NCBI GenBank assembly: GCA_905372135.1 | Contig: CAJPNS010000005.1 | Coordinates: 1 to 40,051, forward strand | Source: Porphyromonadaceae bacterium | GTDB taxonomy: Bacteria; Bacteroidota; Bacteroidia; Bacteroidales; Paludibacteraceae | Length of the DNA: 40,051 nucleotides | Reading direction: 5' to 3' | Part shown: in pieces, positions 1-8,602 of the stretch | Layout: each line of letters starts with the position of its first letter | Numbering within the stretch: the stretch's first letter is position 1 | Notes under the pieces: generated by a model | The model's input: the letters and a program-made list of their open reading frames with translations, nothing else | What the model was told of the DNA's origin: nothing | The model's database searches: none | Position numbers and translations under genes: made by a program

Positions 1-51
1 TTTTGATAAATAGTTATTTAGAGTTTAATATCCATTTAACCATAAAAAAAC

Positions 52-89
52 TATGAAAAACGGGGAAAAACACACAGTTTTTTCCCCTA
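52..89 (-). terminator. Rho-independent terminator of the barrel-protein gene
   Basis: Read on the minus strand, GGGGAAAAA pairs with TTTTTCCCC (arms 62-70 and 79-87) around an 8-base loop. A G-T-rich tail (GTTTTT) follows on the minus strand. It lies about 45 bases past the stop of the gene ending at 134. Confidence 0.7.
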
Positions 90-133
90 AAATAATAATT
101 TATATAAATCAAAAGATGTCCTAATGTTATGGC

Positions 134-1225
134 TTATTTTATTCTATTCCTTTTACGCCACTTTGAGGGATAATCTTCCAAGCAGTTACACGGCTCTTTA
201 TTGCCGAGGTCGAAAAGTAGCCTTACTTTTACGCCCACAAGTAGAGGGAATAGTCCTTTATCGACAAATTGCGACGAGGTCAGTATCGAGTTGCTTTGTA
301 TCACCGAGACATCAGTATTGTTCGGATCGGCTATATTTACGCCCGGTACTCCTAGAAACGAACCGTTCGATACGACGTTTGTCAGTACGTTTTTTCCTCC
401 CGACGGTAAGGGGCTCATACCGAAGAAAGAGCCTATGCCATAGTCTACAAATCCCGATATTCGATAGTGCCAGCGAGTCTTCTTTTTATAGAAAAACAAT
501 ATTTTACCTACCTCCAAAGATGCTGCTATGTTGAAATTTAGGTCGATAGGATTGCTGTTGCCTGTCTTGAAGTCGTCGTATAAGTGATTGCCTGTGTCTT
601 GGATTGGATTTATGTACTTCGGATATAGTCCTTGGGTCGAGTATTGAGCTTTTGTCTTGGCATTACCGAATATATTTATCCCAAACTTACCGCCGGCAAG
701 GAAGTACATACCGTTCCTGAACTTAGATCCAAGCATGAGAGGCACATTTACATAGCCGATATTATAAACGTCTTTATATGATTGGAAGTTGTACCTCATT
801 GCGAAATGGTCTCCGTCGGAGTCTATCATGCCGGTACCTGCTTTTATCGATGGAGTGTTTCCTGGCGGCAGATTATCTATATCTTCGAATTGTATAGGAT
901 TGCCGTTGCCGTCGACTAAAGTACCTACTTGTGCTATGAATGGTTTGAACTTGTGTGTAGAGTTTTTGAAGTCGGCTTCTACACCGATATTTATCATGAA
1001 TCGCTTGTAATGATATTCGAATCCCAATCCTAACAGACCACCGACTCCACCGAGAGGTTGCACGAGATTCTCTTTGCCTTCGCCTATTTTTTCGTGTATA
1101 AGGTTGGCATACCCTAAAGCTCCCCACACGTTTAAATAGTACTTCTGCACCTGCGAATGAGCAGTATATCCAGAGCTAACGATAAACACAATCACTAAAA
1201 AGAGAAGTTTATTCTGTCGTTTCAT
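134..1225 (-). CDS. Exported protein, probable outer-membrane beta-barrel
   Basis: A 363-residue protein with a clear signal peptide (about residues 1-25: Lys/Arg-rich start, hydrophobic core, cut after AHSQ). The rest alternates short polar and aromatic strands with glycine-rich turns (for example GGVGGLLGLGFEYHYKR, and GGKFGINIFG in mid protein), as in outer-membrane barrels of the PorT/OmpA-barrel type found in Bacteroidota. The C-terminal stretch has two cysteines (PCNC) and a basic tail, which is not a classic barrel-closing end. No enzymatic motif is visible. It is a single gene with a -7 box at 1338-1345 and a terminator at 52-89. The precise family is not recognised; barrel is an inference from signal peptide and strand pattern. 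Confidence 0.75.
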   Translation of the reverse strand: MKRQNKLLFLVIVFIVSSGYTAHSQVQKYYLNVWGALGYANLIHEKIGEGKENLVQPLGGVGGLLGLGFEYHYKRFMINIGVEADFKNSTHKFKPFIAQVGTLVDGNGNPIQFEDIDNLPPGNTPSIKAGTGMIDSDGDHFAMRYNFQSYKDVYNIGYVNVPLMLGSKFRNGMYFLAGGKFGINIFGNAKTKAQYSTQGLYPKYINPIQDTGNHLYDDFKTGNSNPIDLNFNIAASLEVGKILFFYKKKTRWHYRISGFVDYGIGSFFGMSPLPSGGKNVLTNVVSNGSFLGVPGVNIADPNNTDVSVIQSNSILTSSQFVDKGLFPLLVGVKVRLLFDLGNKEPCNCLEDYPSKWRKRNRIK

Positions 1226-1337
1226 AAAAGTATTAAATTTGTTTTTTACTCTTTTATTTTAGTACACACATCGTTTAGAAAATCATTACAATCTGTCTGA
1301 ATTCGAATGTTTTGGTAAACTAATACAATTCAACGGA

Positions 1338-1345
1338 CAAAGTTA
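1338..1345 (-). promoter_or_regulatory. Promoter -7 box TAACTTTG
   Basis: The minus strand reads TAACTTTG, a full match to the Bacteroidota TAnnTTTG box, 113 bases upstream of the start of the barrel-protein gene. The region 1226-1568 holds this promoter and the fumarase promoter, divergently arranged, and I see no gene in it. Confidence 0.6.
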
Positions 1346-1516
1346 TAAAAATATTTTTACGAAACCAAGTTTTTTTCTCAATTATTTTTTTGCTAATAAC
1401 ACAAAAATAACGTCTCAGAGCAATACAATACTGATATAAAGATGTTTATTTGATGAAAAATCATACCAATTAGTTAATCTATCTGTCGAAATAGATATAT
1501 TGTCGATAGCTTTTTG

Positions 1517-1524
1517 TAATTTTG
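1517..1524 (+). promoter_or_regulatory. Promoter -7 box TAATTTTG for fumarase
   Basis: Full match to TAnnTTTG, 45 bases upstream of the fumarase ATG. A transcription start about 6 bases downstream would leave a leader of roughly 40 bases. Confidence 0.65.
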
Positions 1525-1568
1525 CAAATGCAATTTTTTGAATAAAACCAACATAAAAAAAAGACAAG

Positions 1569-3203
1569 ATGGCAAAAGAATTTAATTACGAGGCGATGTT
1601 CCAGACCTCCAAAGGCAACGAGGAATATTATCTATTGACCAAAGAAGGAGTGTCGGTGGCAGAGTTCGAGGGCAAAACGATACTAAAAGTATCACCCGAA
1701 GCATTGACGGAGGTAGCACGCGCTGCTATGCACGACTGCTCGTTTTTCTTACGTCCCGAACATCAGCGACAGGTGCAGAGAATCCTCGATGACCCCGAAG
1801 CGTCGGAAAACGACAAATTTGTAGCTCTGACAATGCTCAAAAACGCCGAAGTATCGGCAAAAGGGTTGCTACCGTTCTGTCAGGATACGGGTACGGCAAC
1901 AATCGTAGCCAAAAAAGGACAACGTGTCTGGACAGACTTCTCAGACGAAGAAGCTCTCTCGAAAGGGGTCTACCTCACATATACCAACGAAAACCTGCGT
2001 TATTCGCAAAACGCCCCGCTCACAATGTACGACGAGATAAACACAGGCACCAACCTGCCTGCACAGATAGATATTCAGGCTGTCGAAGGCGACGAATACA
2101 AATTTCTATTCATTGCCAAAGGTGGTGGCTCATCGAACAAGACATATCTTTTCCAAGAGACCAAAGCTCTGCTTAACCCCGCCACTTTGGAGAAATTCCT
2201 TGCCGAAAAGCTCCGCACGCTGGGCACAGCTGCTTGTCCGCCATATCACATTGCATTCGTCATAGGCGGCTCATCGGCCGATATTTGCGTCAAGACCGCC
2301 AAGCTAGCCTCGGCGAAGTATTACGATACCCTCCCCACAAAAGGTAGCGAGGCAGGAAGGGCTTTCAGAGACACAGAGTTGGAGCAAAAAATACTGCGTT
2401 CGGCTTGGGAGAGTGGCTACGGAGCACAGTTTGGAGGTAAATATTTCGCCCACGACGTACGTATCGTACGGCTTCCCCGACACGGAGCATCGTGCTTCGT
2501 GGGAATGGCTGTATCGTGCAGTGCCGACAGAAACATTTTGGCAAAAATAAACAAAGACGGCGTATGGATAGAAAAGCTCGAAGACAATCCGGGAGCATTG
2601 ATACCCGAAAAGTACCGTAATGCAGGCGAAGGCGAGGTAGTGAAGATAGACCTAAACCAACCGATGGCAGATATTTTGAAGATATTGACCCGATATCCCG
2701 TCTCTACCCGTTTGTCGTTGAGCGGTACGATAGTGGTGGGACGCGATATAGCACACGCCAAGCTGAAAGAGATGATAGATGCGGGCAAAGACCTACCTCA
2801 ATATATCAAAGAACACCCCATCTACTATGCAGGTCCCGCCAAGACACCGAAAGGAATGGCATCGGGGTCGTTCGGACCTACGACGGCAGGCAGAATGGAC
2901 AGCTACGTCGACCTATTCCAAAGCAAGGGCGGCAGTATGGTGATGATAGCAAAGGGCAACCGCAGCCAGCAAGTAACCGACGCCTGCCATAAATATGGCG
3001 GTTTCTACCTCGGCTCTATCGGAGGACCGGCGGCAATACTCGCCCAAAACAACATTAAAAATGTAGAATGCCTCGAATTTCCTGAACTCGGAATGGAAGC
3101 AATCTGGAAGATAGAGGTAGAAGACTTCCCTGCATTTATCCTTGTGGACGACAAAGGCAACGACTTTTTCAAACAACTGAAACCTGTCTGCCTGAAATGT
3201 TAG
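1569..3203 (+). CDS. fumA: Class I (iron-sulfur) fumarate hydratase
   Basis: Catalyses the reversible hydration of fumarate to malate in the cytoplasm; in anaerobic Bacteroidales it works in the reductive branch towards fumarate and succinate. At 544 residues it has the usual length of two-domain class I enzymes (FumA/FumB type). The three cluster cysteines are visible as C104 (in FCQDTGTA), C223 (in AACPPYH) and C317 (in AVSCSAD); their spacing of 119 and 94 residues is that of known class I fumarases, which bind a [4Fe-4S] cluster through three cysteines. The N-terminal alpha domain is followed by the swivelling beta domain from about residue 380 (SGTIVVGRDIAHAK, SFGPTTAGRMDSY). Single-gene unit with its own promoter and terminator. 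Codons are richer in G/C-ending forms than in neighbouring genes, suggesting high expression. Confidence 0.95.
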   Translation: MAKEFNYEAMFQTSKGNEEYYLLTKEGVSVAEFEGKTILKVSPEALTEVARAAMHDCSFFLRPEHQRQVQRILDDPEASENDKFVALTMLKNAEVSAKGLLPFCQDTGTATIVAKKGQRVWTDFSDEEALSKGVYLTYTNENLRYSQNAPLTMYDEINTGTNLPAQIDIQAVEGDEYKFLFIAKGGGSSNKTYLFQETKALLNPATLEKFLAEKLRTLGTAACPPYHIAFVIGGSSADICVKTAKLASAKYYDTLPTKGSEAGRAFRDTELEQKILRSAWESGYGAQFGGKYFAHDVRIVRLPRHGASCFVGMAVSCSADRNILAKINKDGVWIEKLEDNPGALIPEKYRNAGEGEVVKIDLNQPMADILKILTRYPVSTRLSLSGTIVVGRDIAHAKLKEMIDAGKDLPQYIKEHPIYYAGPAKTPKGMASGSFGPTTAGRMDSYVDLFQSKGGSMVMIAKGNRSQQVTDACHKYGGFYLGSIGGPAAILAQNNIKNVECLEFPELGMEAIWKIEVEDFPAFILVDDKGNDFFKQLKPVCLKC

Positions 3204-3250
3204 AAACGTTATAACTTGCTTTCGGTATATAAGCAGTAATTGGTATTTTT

Positions 3251-3290
3251 AGAGGCTATCGTAAAAATTGTATAGCCTCTTTTATTTTCT
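3251..3290 (+). terminator. Terminator of fumarase
   Basis: AGAGGCTAT (3251-3259) pairs with ATAGCCTCT (3272-3280), a 9-base-pair stem followed by TTTATTTT. Confidence 0.8.
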
Positions 3291-3303
3291 TATCGTTCGA
3301 CTT

Positions 3304-3348
3304 ATAGATGTTATTTGGCAAGTTGATATGCCAAAATGTCTATTTTTT
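3304..3348 (+). terminator. Second terminator-like hairpin before clpC
   Basis: TTTGGCA (3314-3320) pairs with TGCCAAA (3329-3335). An outer ATAGA/TCTAT helix (3304-3308, 3339-3343) is followed directly by a T run. It could back up the fumarase terminator or be part of an unrecognised regulatory element between the two genes. Confidence 0.4.
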
Positions 3349-3420
3349 ATCGTCTTATATAGGTGGCATTTTATTTGTAATTGGGAAGTAGTGATAATTT
3401 AATATGAATAATACATAAGC

Positions 3421-3466
3421 CTCATAATGTTTTAGATAAAATATCGATGAATGAAAACATTATGAG
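3421..3466 (+). promoter_or_regulatory. Perfect 13-bp inverted repeat in the clpC leader
   Basis: CTCATAATGTTTT (3421-3433) and AAAACATTATGAG (3454-3466) are perfect reverse complements separated by 20 bases, ending 20 bases before the clpC ATG. It is not followed by a T run, so it is not a normal terminator. It could be a protein operator or an RNA hairpin controlling ClpC synthesis. A small ORF (3447-3482, 11 codons) starts in the loop, runs through the right arm and stops 4 bases before clpC. Confidence 0.6.
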
Positions 3467-3486
3467 TAAGAAAAACAGATAGATAT

Positions 3487-5979
3487 ATGACAAATCAATC
3501 AGAACAATTGAAAAATCTATTACAATACAGTTGGGAAGAGGTAGAGCGCTTGAAACACAAATATGTATCGCCCGAACATTTTCTATTGTCGATGTTTAAA
3601 CTCCACGACTGTAATGCTATGAAGATATTGAGAAATATGAATTTCGATATACCTAAGGCTCAGCAAGATATAGAAAACAATTTCAATATTACGCCCGACA
3701 ATTACAGCTCATCGATATTATTGCGTGAGTTGTCAGACAATATTTTGCGTATAGCCTCGCTCGAGGCTCGTAATCAACAACAAAAGGTAGTAGATACCGA
3801 ACATCTACTCCTTGCCATACTCCGCGACGGCAATTCGTTTGCTTGCCGCAGTCTTAGAGAGCAAAATATTGATTACGATGCTGTTAAGGCAAGTATGATA
3901 GAACATGAGATGTTGCCTAAGTCTAAATTCGATTTCGAAGAAGACGAAGACGACGACGACAAACCGCAAGGCAATAATTCCAAAGTACACCGAAAAACTG
4001 ACAAAAAGTCAATGACAGATACTCCCGCACTCGATAACTTTGGTAAGGATCTGACCAAGTATGCCGCTGAGGATAAGTTAGATCCGATAGTCGGTAGAGA
4101 TGTGGAGGTGGAGCGTTTGGTACAGATATTGTCGCGTCGTAAGAAAAACAACCCCGTACTCATCGGTGAACCTGGTGTAGGCAAAACTGCTATAGTAGAG
4201 GGACTTGCCATTAGGATACATCAACGTAAGGTATCGAGGATATTGTTCGATAGGCGAGTGATAGCTCTTGATATGGCTTCTATTGTGGCAGGTACCAAAT
4301 ATCGCGGACAGTTCGAAGAGCGTATACAGTCTATTATGAGTGAGATAGAACGTAATCCTAATATAATACTATTCATAGACGAGATACATACTATCGTAGG
4401 AGCCGGCAGCGCGTCGGGGTCGCTCGATGCCGCTAACATATTGAAGCCTGCTCTTTCGCGGGGCGAATTGCAATGTATTGGAGCTACTACTCTGAAAGAG
4501 TATCGCGAGAGTATAGAAAAAGACGGTGCGTTGGAGCGTCGTTTTCAGAAGATTATAGTAGAACCAACCTCTGAGCAAGAGACTATCACGATTCTGAAAA
4601 ATATTAAAAACCGATACGAAGACCACCATCAGGTCGTATATAGCGACGAAGTATTGGAGGCTTGTGTGAAGCTGACAGGTCGATATATTTCCGATAGATG
4701 TTTCCCCGACAAAGCCATAGATGCTCTCGACGAAGTAGGGGCACGTATAAGGGTCAAAAATATGAAAGCTCCTAAGAATATAGAGAATCTCGAAAAGGAA
4801 GTATTGCTGCTCGAAGCAAATAAAAACGATGCCGCAAGGAATCAGGATTTCGAAGAGGCGGCTAAAATTAGAGACTGTATAGTAGAGATTTCCAAAGAGA
4901 TAGATCGTCTTCAAAATGAGTTTAGTAAGGAAGAAGAGAAAAACCGAATACATATAACCATAGACGATGTGGCTACCACTGTGTCGATGATGAGTGGCGT
5001 ACCTATCAAACGTCTCGAAGAGTCGGACAACGAGCGTCTTATGCGTATGGGCGAACAACTTGCGGGTAAAGTAATAGGGCAAGATAGGGCTATAGATACG
5101 GTAGTGAAAGCCATCAGACGCAACTCTGTGGGGCTCAAAGACCCCAATAGACCGATAGGCTCGTTTATATTCCTCGGACCTACGGGAGTAGGTAAGACTC
5201 TGCTTGTGAAGAGACTTGCTGAGGCTGTGTTTGGCAATGAAGATGCCGTAATACGTGTGGATATGAGTGAGTTTATGGAGAAATATAGTGTATCGCGACT
5301 CATAGGAGCTCCTCCCGGATATGTAGGCTACGAAGAGGGCGGACAACTTACCGAAAAGGTAAGACGCAAGCCATATTCGATAGTGCTTCTCGATGAGATA
5401 GAAAAGGCTCATTCAGATGTATTCAATATCCTATTGCAAGTGATGGACGAAGGACGCCTTACCGATAGTTTGGGTAGGATAATCGACTTCAAAAACACGA
5501 TAATAGTGATGACCTCCAACGTCGGTACTCGGCAACTCAAAGATTTCGGGAAAGGAGTAGGGTTCGCTTTGCCCGACGACCAGTATCGCGAAAACGAATA
5601 TGCCAATTCTGTGATAAAGAAGGCATTGTCGAAGACTTTTTCTCCCGAGTTTCTCAATAGGATAGACGAAATAGTTATGTTCGACTCTCTGAATAAAGAA
5701 TCTCTGTATAAAATTATAGACGTAGAGATAGATATACTGAAAAAACGCCTTACTTCGATGAATATTGAGCTTTCGCTTACCGACGATGCAAAGAACTTTA
5801 TTTTCGAAAAAGGATACGACACTCAGTATGGAGCCCGACCGCTAAAACGTGCTATTCAAAACTATATAGAAGATACTCTGTCGGAAGGTATGCTCATAGG
5901 CAATATCAAAGAGCATCAGAAGGTAGTACTCGATACGAAACCCGATAAGACAGGGCTGCAGATAGTATCAGAGAATTAA
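3487..5979 (+). CDS. clpC: ATP-dependent Clp protease ATPase subunit ClpC
   Basis: A cytoplasmic AAA+ unfoldase that feeds substrates to ClpP. In order: paired Clp N-domain repeats (about residues 5-145), an acidic linker (EEDEDDDDK near 155), the first ATPase module with Walker A GEPGVGKT (227-234) and Walker B LFIDEIHT, a middle coiled-coil/UVR-like segment (NQDFEEAAKIRD) and the second ATPase with Walker A GPTGVGKT (564-571). The short middle region and the VGF tripeptide at 691-693, in the position of the ClpP-docking loop, fit ClpC and argue against ClpB. The length of 830 residues is normal. Transcribed alone, with a strong terminator. The leader carries a perfect inverted repeat, but no clear TAnnTTTG box was found close to it. 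Confidence 0.93.
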   Translation: MTNQSEQLKNLLQYSWEEVERLKHKYVSPEHFLLSMFKLHDCNAMKILRNMNFDIPKAQQDIENNFNITPDNYSSSILLRELSDNILRIASLEARNQQQKVVDTEHLLLAILRDGNSFACRSLREQNIDYDAVKASMIEHEMLPKSKFDFEEDEDDDDKPQGNNSKVHRKTDKKSMTDTPALDNFGKDLTKYAAEDKLDPIVGRDVEVERLVQILSRRKKNNPVLIGEPGVGKTAIVEGLAIRIHQRKVSRILFDRRVIALDMASIVAGTKYRGQFEERIQSIMSEIERNPNIILFIDEIHTIVGAGSASGSLDAANILKPALSRGELQCIGATTLKEYRESIEKDGALERRFQKIIVEPTSEQETITILKNIKNRYEDHHQVVYSDEVLEACVKLTGRYISDRCFPDKAIDALDEVGARIRVKNMKAPKNIENLEKEVLLLEANKNDAARNQDFEEAAKIRDCIVEISKEIDRLQNEFSKEEEKNRIHITIDDVATTVSMMSGVPIKRLEESDNERLMRMGEQLAGKVIGQDRAIDTVVKAIRRNSVGLKDPNRPIGSFIFLGPTGVGKTLLVKRLAEAVFGNEDAVIRVDMSEFMEKYSVSRLIGAPPGYVGYEEGGQLTEKVRRKPYSIVLLDEIEKAHSDVFNILLQVMDEGRLTDSLGRIIDFKNTIIVMTSNVGTRQLKDFGKGVGFALPDDQYRENEYANSVIKKALSKTFSPEFLNRIDEIVMFDSLNKESLYKIIDVEIDILKKRLTSMNIELSLTDDAKNFIFEKGYDTQYGARPLKRAIQNYIEDTLSEGMLIGNIKEHQKVVLDTKPDKTGLQIVSEN

Positions 5980-5984
5980 AAAAC

Positions 5985-6025
5985 AGGGCTGAACTTCTAC
6001 CAAGAAGTCAGCCCTATTTTTTTTT
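5985..6025 (+). terminator. Terminator of clpC
   Basis: AGGGCTGA-CTTCT pairs with AGAAG-TCAGCCCT (arms 5985-5998 and 6003-6015, one bulged A), followed by a run of about nine T. It starts 6 bases after the stop codon. Confidence 0.9.
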
Positions 6026-6052
6026 CGTAATCGATAACTTTTATCGGGCAGC

Positions 6053-6090
6053 AATAAAAAAACGGAGGTAACCTATATAGCCACCTCCGC
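6053..6090 (-). terminator. sodB: Terminator of sodB
   Basis: On the minus strand CGGAGGT (6089-6083) pairs with ACCTCCG (6069-6063) and is followed by TTTTTTT. It faces the clpC terminator in this convergent gap. Confidence 0.85.
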
Positions 6091-6122
6091 ACAAAAAAAC
6101 AATTGTCAATATTAAGAAAAAA

Positions 6123-6701
6123 CTAACTTAATCTATTTTCTACTTCTTTCCAAGATACTATTTTCCACACCTCTTTCAGGTGGTCGGCACGCCGATTCTG
6201 ATAGTCGAGGTAATAAGCATGTTCCCATACGTCTATACCTAATAGTGGTTTTAATCCTTTTGTAACAGGATTGCCGGCGTTGTTTTCTTTGGTTATTTGA
6301 AGTTTGCCACTATTGTCGGCGGCAAGCCATACCCATCCCGAACCGAAGAGCGATGTTCCTGCTGCTTCAAATTCGTTTTTGAATCCTTCGAAACTTCCCC
6401 AAGCATCCTCGATGGCTTTTAGGAGTTTACCGCTTGGTTTGCTGTCAGATACGGGAGCAAACTGAGTGAAATATAAATTGTGGTTCAGTGTCTGTCCTGC
6501 GTTGTTGAATATAGCGCCGTCAGACTCTTTTACGATACTAACCAAGTCGGCATTTTCGAATTTGGTACCTACAATCAGATTATTTAGATTGTTTACATAT
6601 CCGGCTAAGTGTTTGCCGTGGTGTAGGTCGATAGTTGTTTTCGATATTATCGGCTCCAGTGCATTGTTTGCGTAAGGCAATACTAACAATTCGTGCTTCA
6701 T
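6123..6701 (-). CDS. sodB: Fe/Mn superoxide dismutase
   Basis: Converts superoxide to oxygen and hydrogen peroxide in the cytoplasm; it protects an anaerobe during air exposure. At 192 residues it is a complete single-domain enzyme. The metal ligands are H27, H74, D157 and H161 (in NLYF-adjacent TLNHNL and GIDVWEHAYY). Q70 in the NNAGQTLNH segment sits where iron-type enzymes carry their active-site glutamine. Residue 155 is glycine, as I recall for the cambialistic (Fe or Mn) enzyme of Porphyromonas gingivalis. Monocistronic, with a -7 box at 6748-6755 and its own terminator. Metal preference cannot be settled from sequence. Confidence 0.95.
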   Translation of the reverse strand: MKHELLVLPYANNALEPIISKTTIDLHHGKHLAGYVNNLNNLIVGTKFENADLVSIVKESDGAIFNNAGQTLNHNLYFTQFAPVSDSKPSGKLLKAIEDAWGSFEGFKNEFEAAGTSLFGSGWVWLAADNSGKLQITKENNAGNPVTKGLKPLLGIDVWEHAYYLDYQNRRADHLKEVWKIVSWKEVENRLS

Positions 6702-6747
6702 ATTCTTATAATTTTTTTAGTGAATAGATTGTGTTTATTATTTTCGG

Positions 6748-6755
6748 CAAAGCTA
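6748..6755 (-). promoter_or_regulatory. Promoter -7 box TAGCTTTG for sodB
   Basis: The minus strand reads TAGCTTTG, matching TAnnTTTG, 47 bases upstream of the sodB start. Confidence 0.6.
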
Positions 6756-6809
6756 CAACTAAATATTATTTATTTAGATAAACTATATCTATGCGCTATT
6801 AGTCTCGGT

Positions 6810-7961
6810 TTATTGTTGTTTTCTTGCTTCGTTTATATCTATCCTTTTACCGTTTTTCATTGCTATTATGAAAGCGTCGCTAAATAACTTTTTTATATCT
6901 GCCTGTAGTTTTTGCACTTCTTTGTAGTCTGTACTGCTGCCATAGGTATATTTATAGACATTGTTTTCTTTGTAAAAAGAGCATTTTAGTTTCTTGAATC
7001 GGTAGTCGTTGTCTTTCAGTGGGGTAGACGAGGTCATAATCTGCCACATAAATATTATCTCGTCTTTATTAGTACTTTCTTTGGATACTATACTGTTGCT
7101 GTCTTCTTCCACTGTTTCAGTGTCGTATGATTGCATATTTTGTACTGCGGTAATAGATTTCATCGATTCTTTGCTGAGGTCGAAGTCGTTTTTATATTTC
7201 AATATCCCATTGTATATGCCTGTGGCAAGATTTTTTTGTCCATCTTTCGATGTCATGAAAGCACGCTCTTCGGGATTGGTGATATAACCGACCTCTACGA
7301 GTACGCTCGGTACTATTGTCTGCCACGTAACGTAGAGCGATTGCTGCTTTACTCCGCGTATCTTACGCTCTTTTTCGCCCATTTCGTTACCGATATATGT
7401 GGCTAAGTTGTTGCTAAGATTGAATATCTGAGCCTGCTTTATTTCGTATATAGCATTGAAAGTCTGGCTGTTGTTTTCGTCGTATCGCTTCGATACTTCT
7501 ACTCCGTTTTCGCCTATCGATGTGATAGAGCTTTTTTGTTTTAGTGTTCGTGTCTTACGGTCTGTATTTTCTACCGTTTGTATGTACACTTCCACGCCGT
7601 GAGTAGTGGTTACGTCGCGTTTTTTCGCTTCGTTATATGCAGAGTTTACGTGTATCGATACGAATATATCGCCGTTTGCCTTATTGGCTGTTTCCATACG
7701 TTCTACCGGTTCGAGCGTTTTGTCTGTTTTGCGGGTGTATACCACTTTTATATCGTGATGTTTTTCAAGCATGCTACCCACCAAAAGAGCGATATCGAGA
7801 TTGATATTCGACTCGCACACTCCGGCTCGTGTCGCTCCGGGGTCTTTACCTCCGTGTCCGGGGTCGATTACTACGGTGAAAGGTTTTACCTTTGCATTTA
7901 TCAAAAGCGATACGCTCAATAATATTAATACCAACAAAATACTTCTATTCGCTTGTTTCAT
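6810..7961 (-). CDS. N-acetylmuramoyl-L-alanine amidase (Amidase_3)
   Basis: A zinc amidase that cuts the bond between N-acetylmuramic acid and the peptide stem, acting in the periplasm on peptidoglycan. An N-terminal signal peptide (about residues 1-23) leads into the catalytic domain. The usual motifs are present: VIDPGHGGKDPGA (zinc His), the Glu of CESNINLDIA, SIHVNSA (second His) and VLVEVGYITNPEE (catalytic Glu). The catalytic domain ends near residue 240. The last 140 residues are a polar linker and a small C-terminal domain without a recognised motif, perhaps for localisation or autoregulation. It is the last gene of the run 9577-6810, 15 bases after the DUF3109 gene. Confidence 0.92.
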   Translation of the reverse strand: MKQANRSILLVLILLSVSLLINAKVKPFTVVIDPGHGGKDPGATRAGVCESNINLDIALLVGSMLEKHHDIKVVYTRKTDKTLEPVERMETANKANGDIFVSIHVNSAYNEAKKRDVTTTHGVEVYIQTVENTDRKTRTLKQKSSITSIGENGVEVSKRYDENNSQTFNAIYEIKQAQIFNLSNNLATYIGNEMGEKERKIRGVKQQSLYVTWQTIVPSVLVEVGYITNPEERAFMTSKDGQKNLATGIYNGILKYKNDFDLSKESMKSITAVQNMQSYDTETVEEDSNSIVSKESTNKDEIIFMWQIMTSSTPLKDNDYRFKKLKCSFYKENNVYKYTYGSSTDYKEVQKLQADIKKLFSDAFIIAMKNGKRIDINEARKQQ

Positions 7962-7976
7962 AAAAAGTTACCTCTT

Positions 7977-8570
7977 TTATTTATTGTCTTTTATACTTTT
8001 GAATTCGGAAAAATATACCTTTGCAGCACATTCGAGTTCGTCGTACCACTCCTTGCCGAACCTCCTTATCAGAGGGTTTTTAAGAAATTGATATACAGGT
8101 AGTCCAATCTCTTTGCCGAAAATCTCGGCAGAGCGACAACACTCCCATCTATGTACGTTTACGGCAGTCGTATCGTGATACTCAGCTATACGGACAGGAT
8201 ACAGATGGCAAGATATCGGTTTCGGAAAGTCGGTCAATCCCTCCATGTATGCTTTTTCTAATGCACAGTAGCAAATACCGTTTTCGACATAAGAAAACAC
8301 ACACTCTCTATCGTTTACCAGCGATGTTACATTGTCGCCGTCTCTATCGATATAGCTTACTCCATGTCTGTCTATTACCTCTATCGACTTCTGTGGCAGA
8401 AATTTACGTACCGAAGGTAAAATATCGTTGATGATGTCTATCTCTTCTGCCGTCAGTGGAGCTCCGGCGTCGCCTTCTATGCAGCAACAGCCTTTGCATT
8501 CGCTTAGTTTACAACAAAAGCAGCGTTCGAACAAATCAAAACTTACTACCGTATTACCTACTTCGAGCAT
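7977..8570 (-). CDS. DUF3109 family cysteine-rich protein
   Basis: A 197-residue cytoplasmic protein, conserved in Bacteroidota. The N-terminus has a dense cysteine cluster (C17, C19, C20, C25, C28, C29, C30) followed by IEGDAGAPLT, the signature I associate with DUF3109. Further cysteines lie in the middle (ICYCALE), in PISCHLYPV and in WECC. The pattern suggests metal or Fe-S binding, reminiscent of YkgJ-type CxxxCxxCC proteins, but no function is established. It sits between the GlsB-like acyltransferase (32 bases upstream) and the amidase (15 bases downstream), apparently in one transcript. Confidence 0.8.
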   Translation of the reverse strand: MLEVGNTVVSFDLFERCFCCKLSECKGCCCIEGDAGAPLTAEEIDIINDILPSVRKFLPQKSIEVIDRHGVSYIDRDGDNVTSLVNDRECVFSYVENGICYCALEKAYMEGLTDFPKPISCHLYPVRIAEYHDTTAVNVHRWECCRSAEIFGKEIGLPVYQFLKNPLIRRFGKEWYDELECAAKVYFSEFKSIKDNK

Positions 8571-8602
8571 GACAACCTATAATGAATATTCGTAAATACG
8601 GA

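Noticed and set aside
4369..5412. Long minus-strand open frame of 347 codons inside clpC
   Set aside because: It is antisense to the fully supported clpC frame, has unusual amino-acid composition (many Tyr, His, Ser) and no domain. It is a shadow of clpC codon use.
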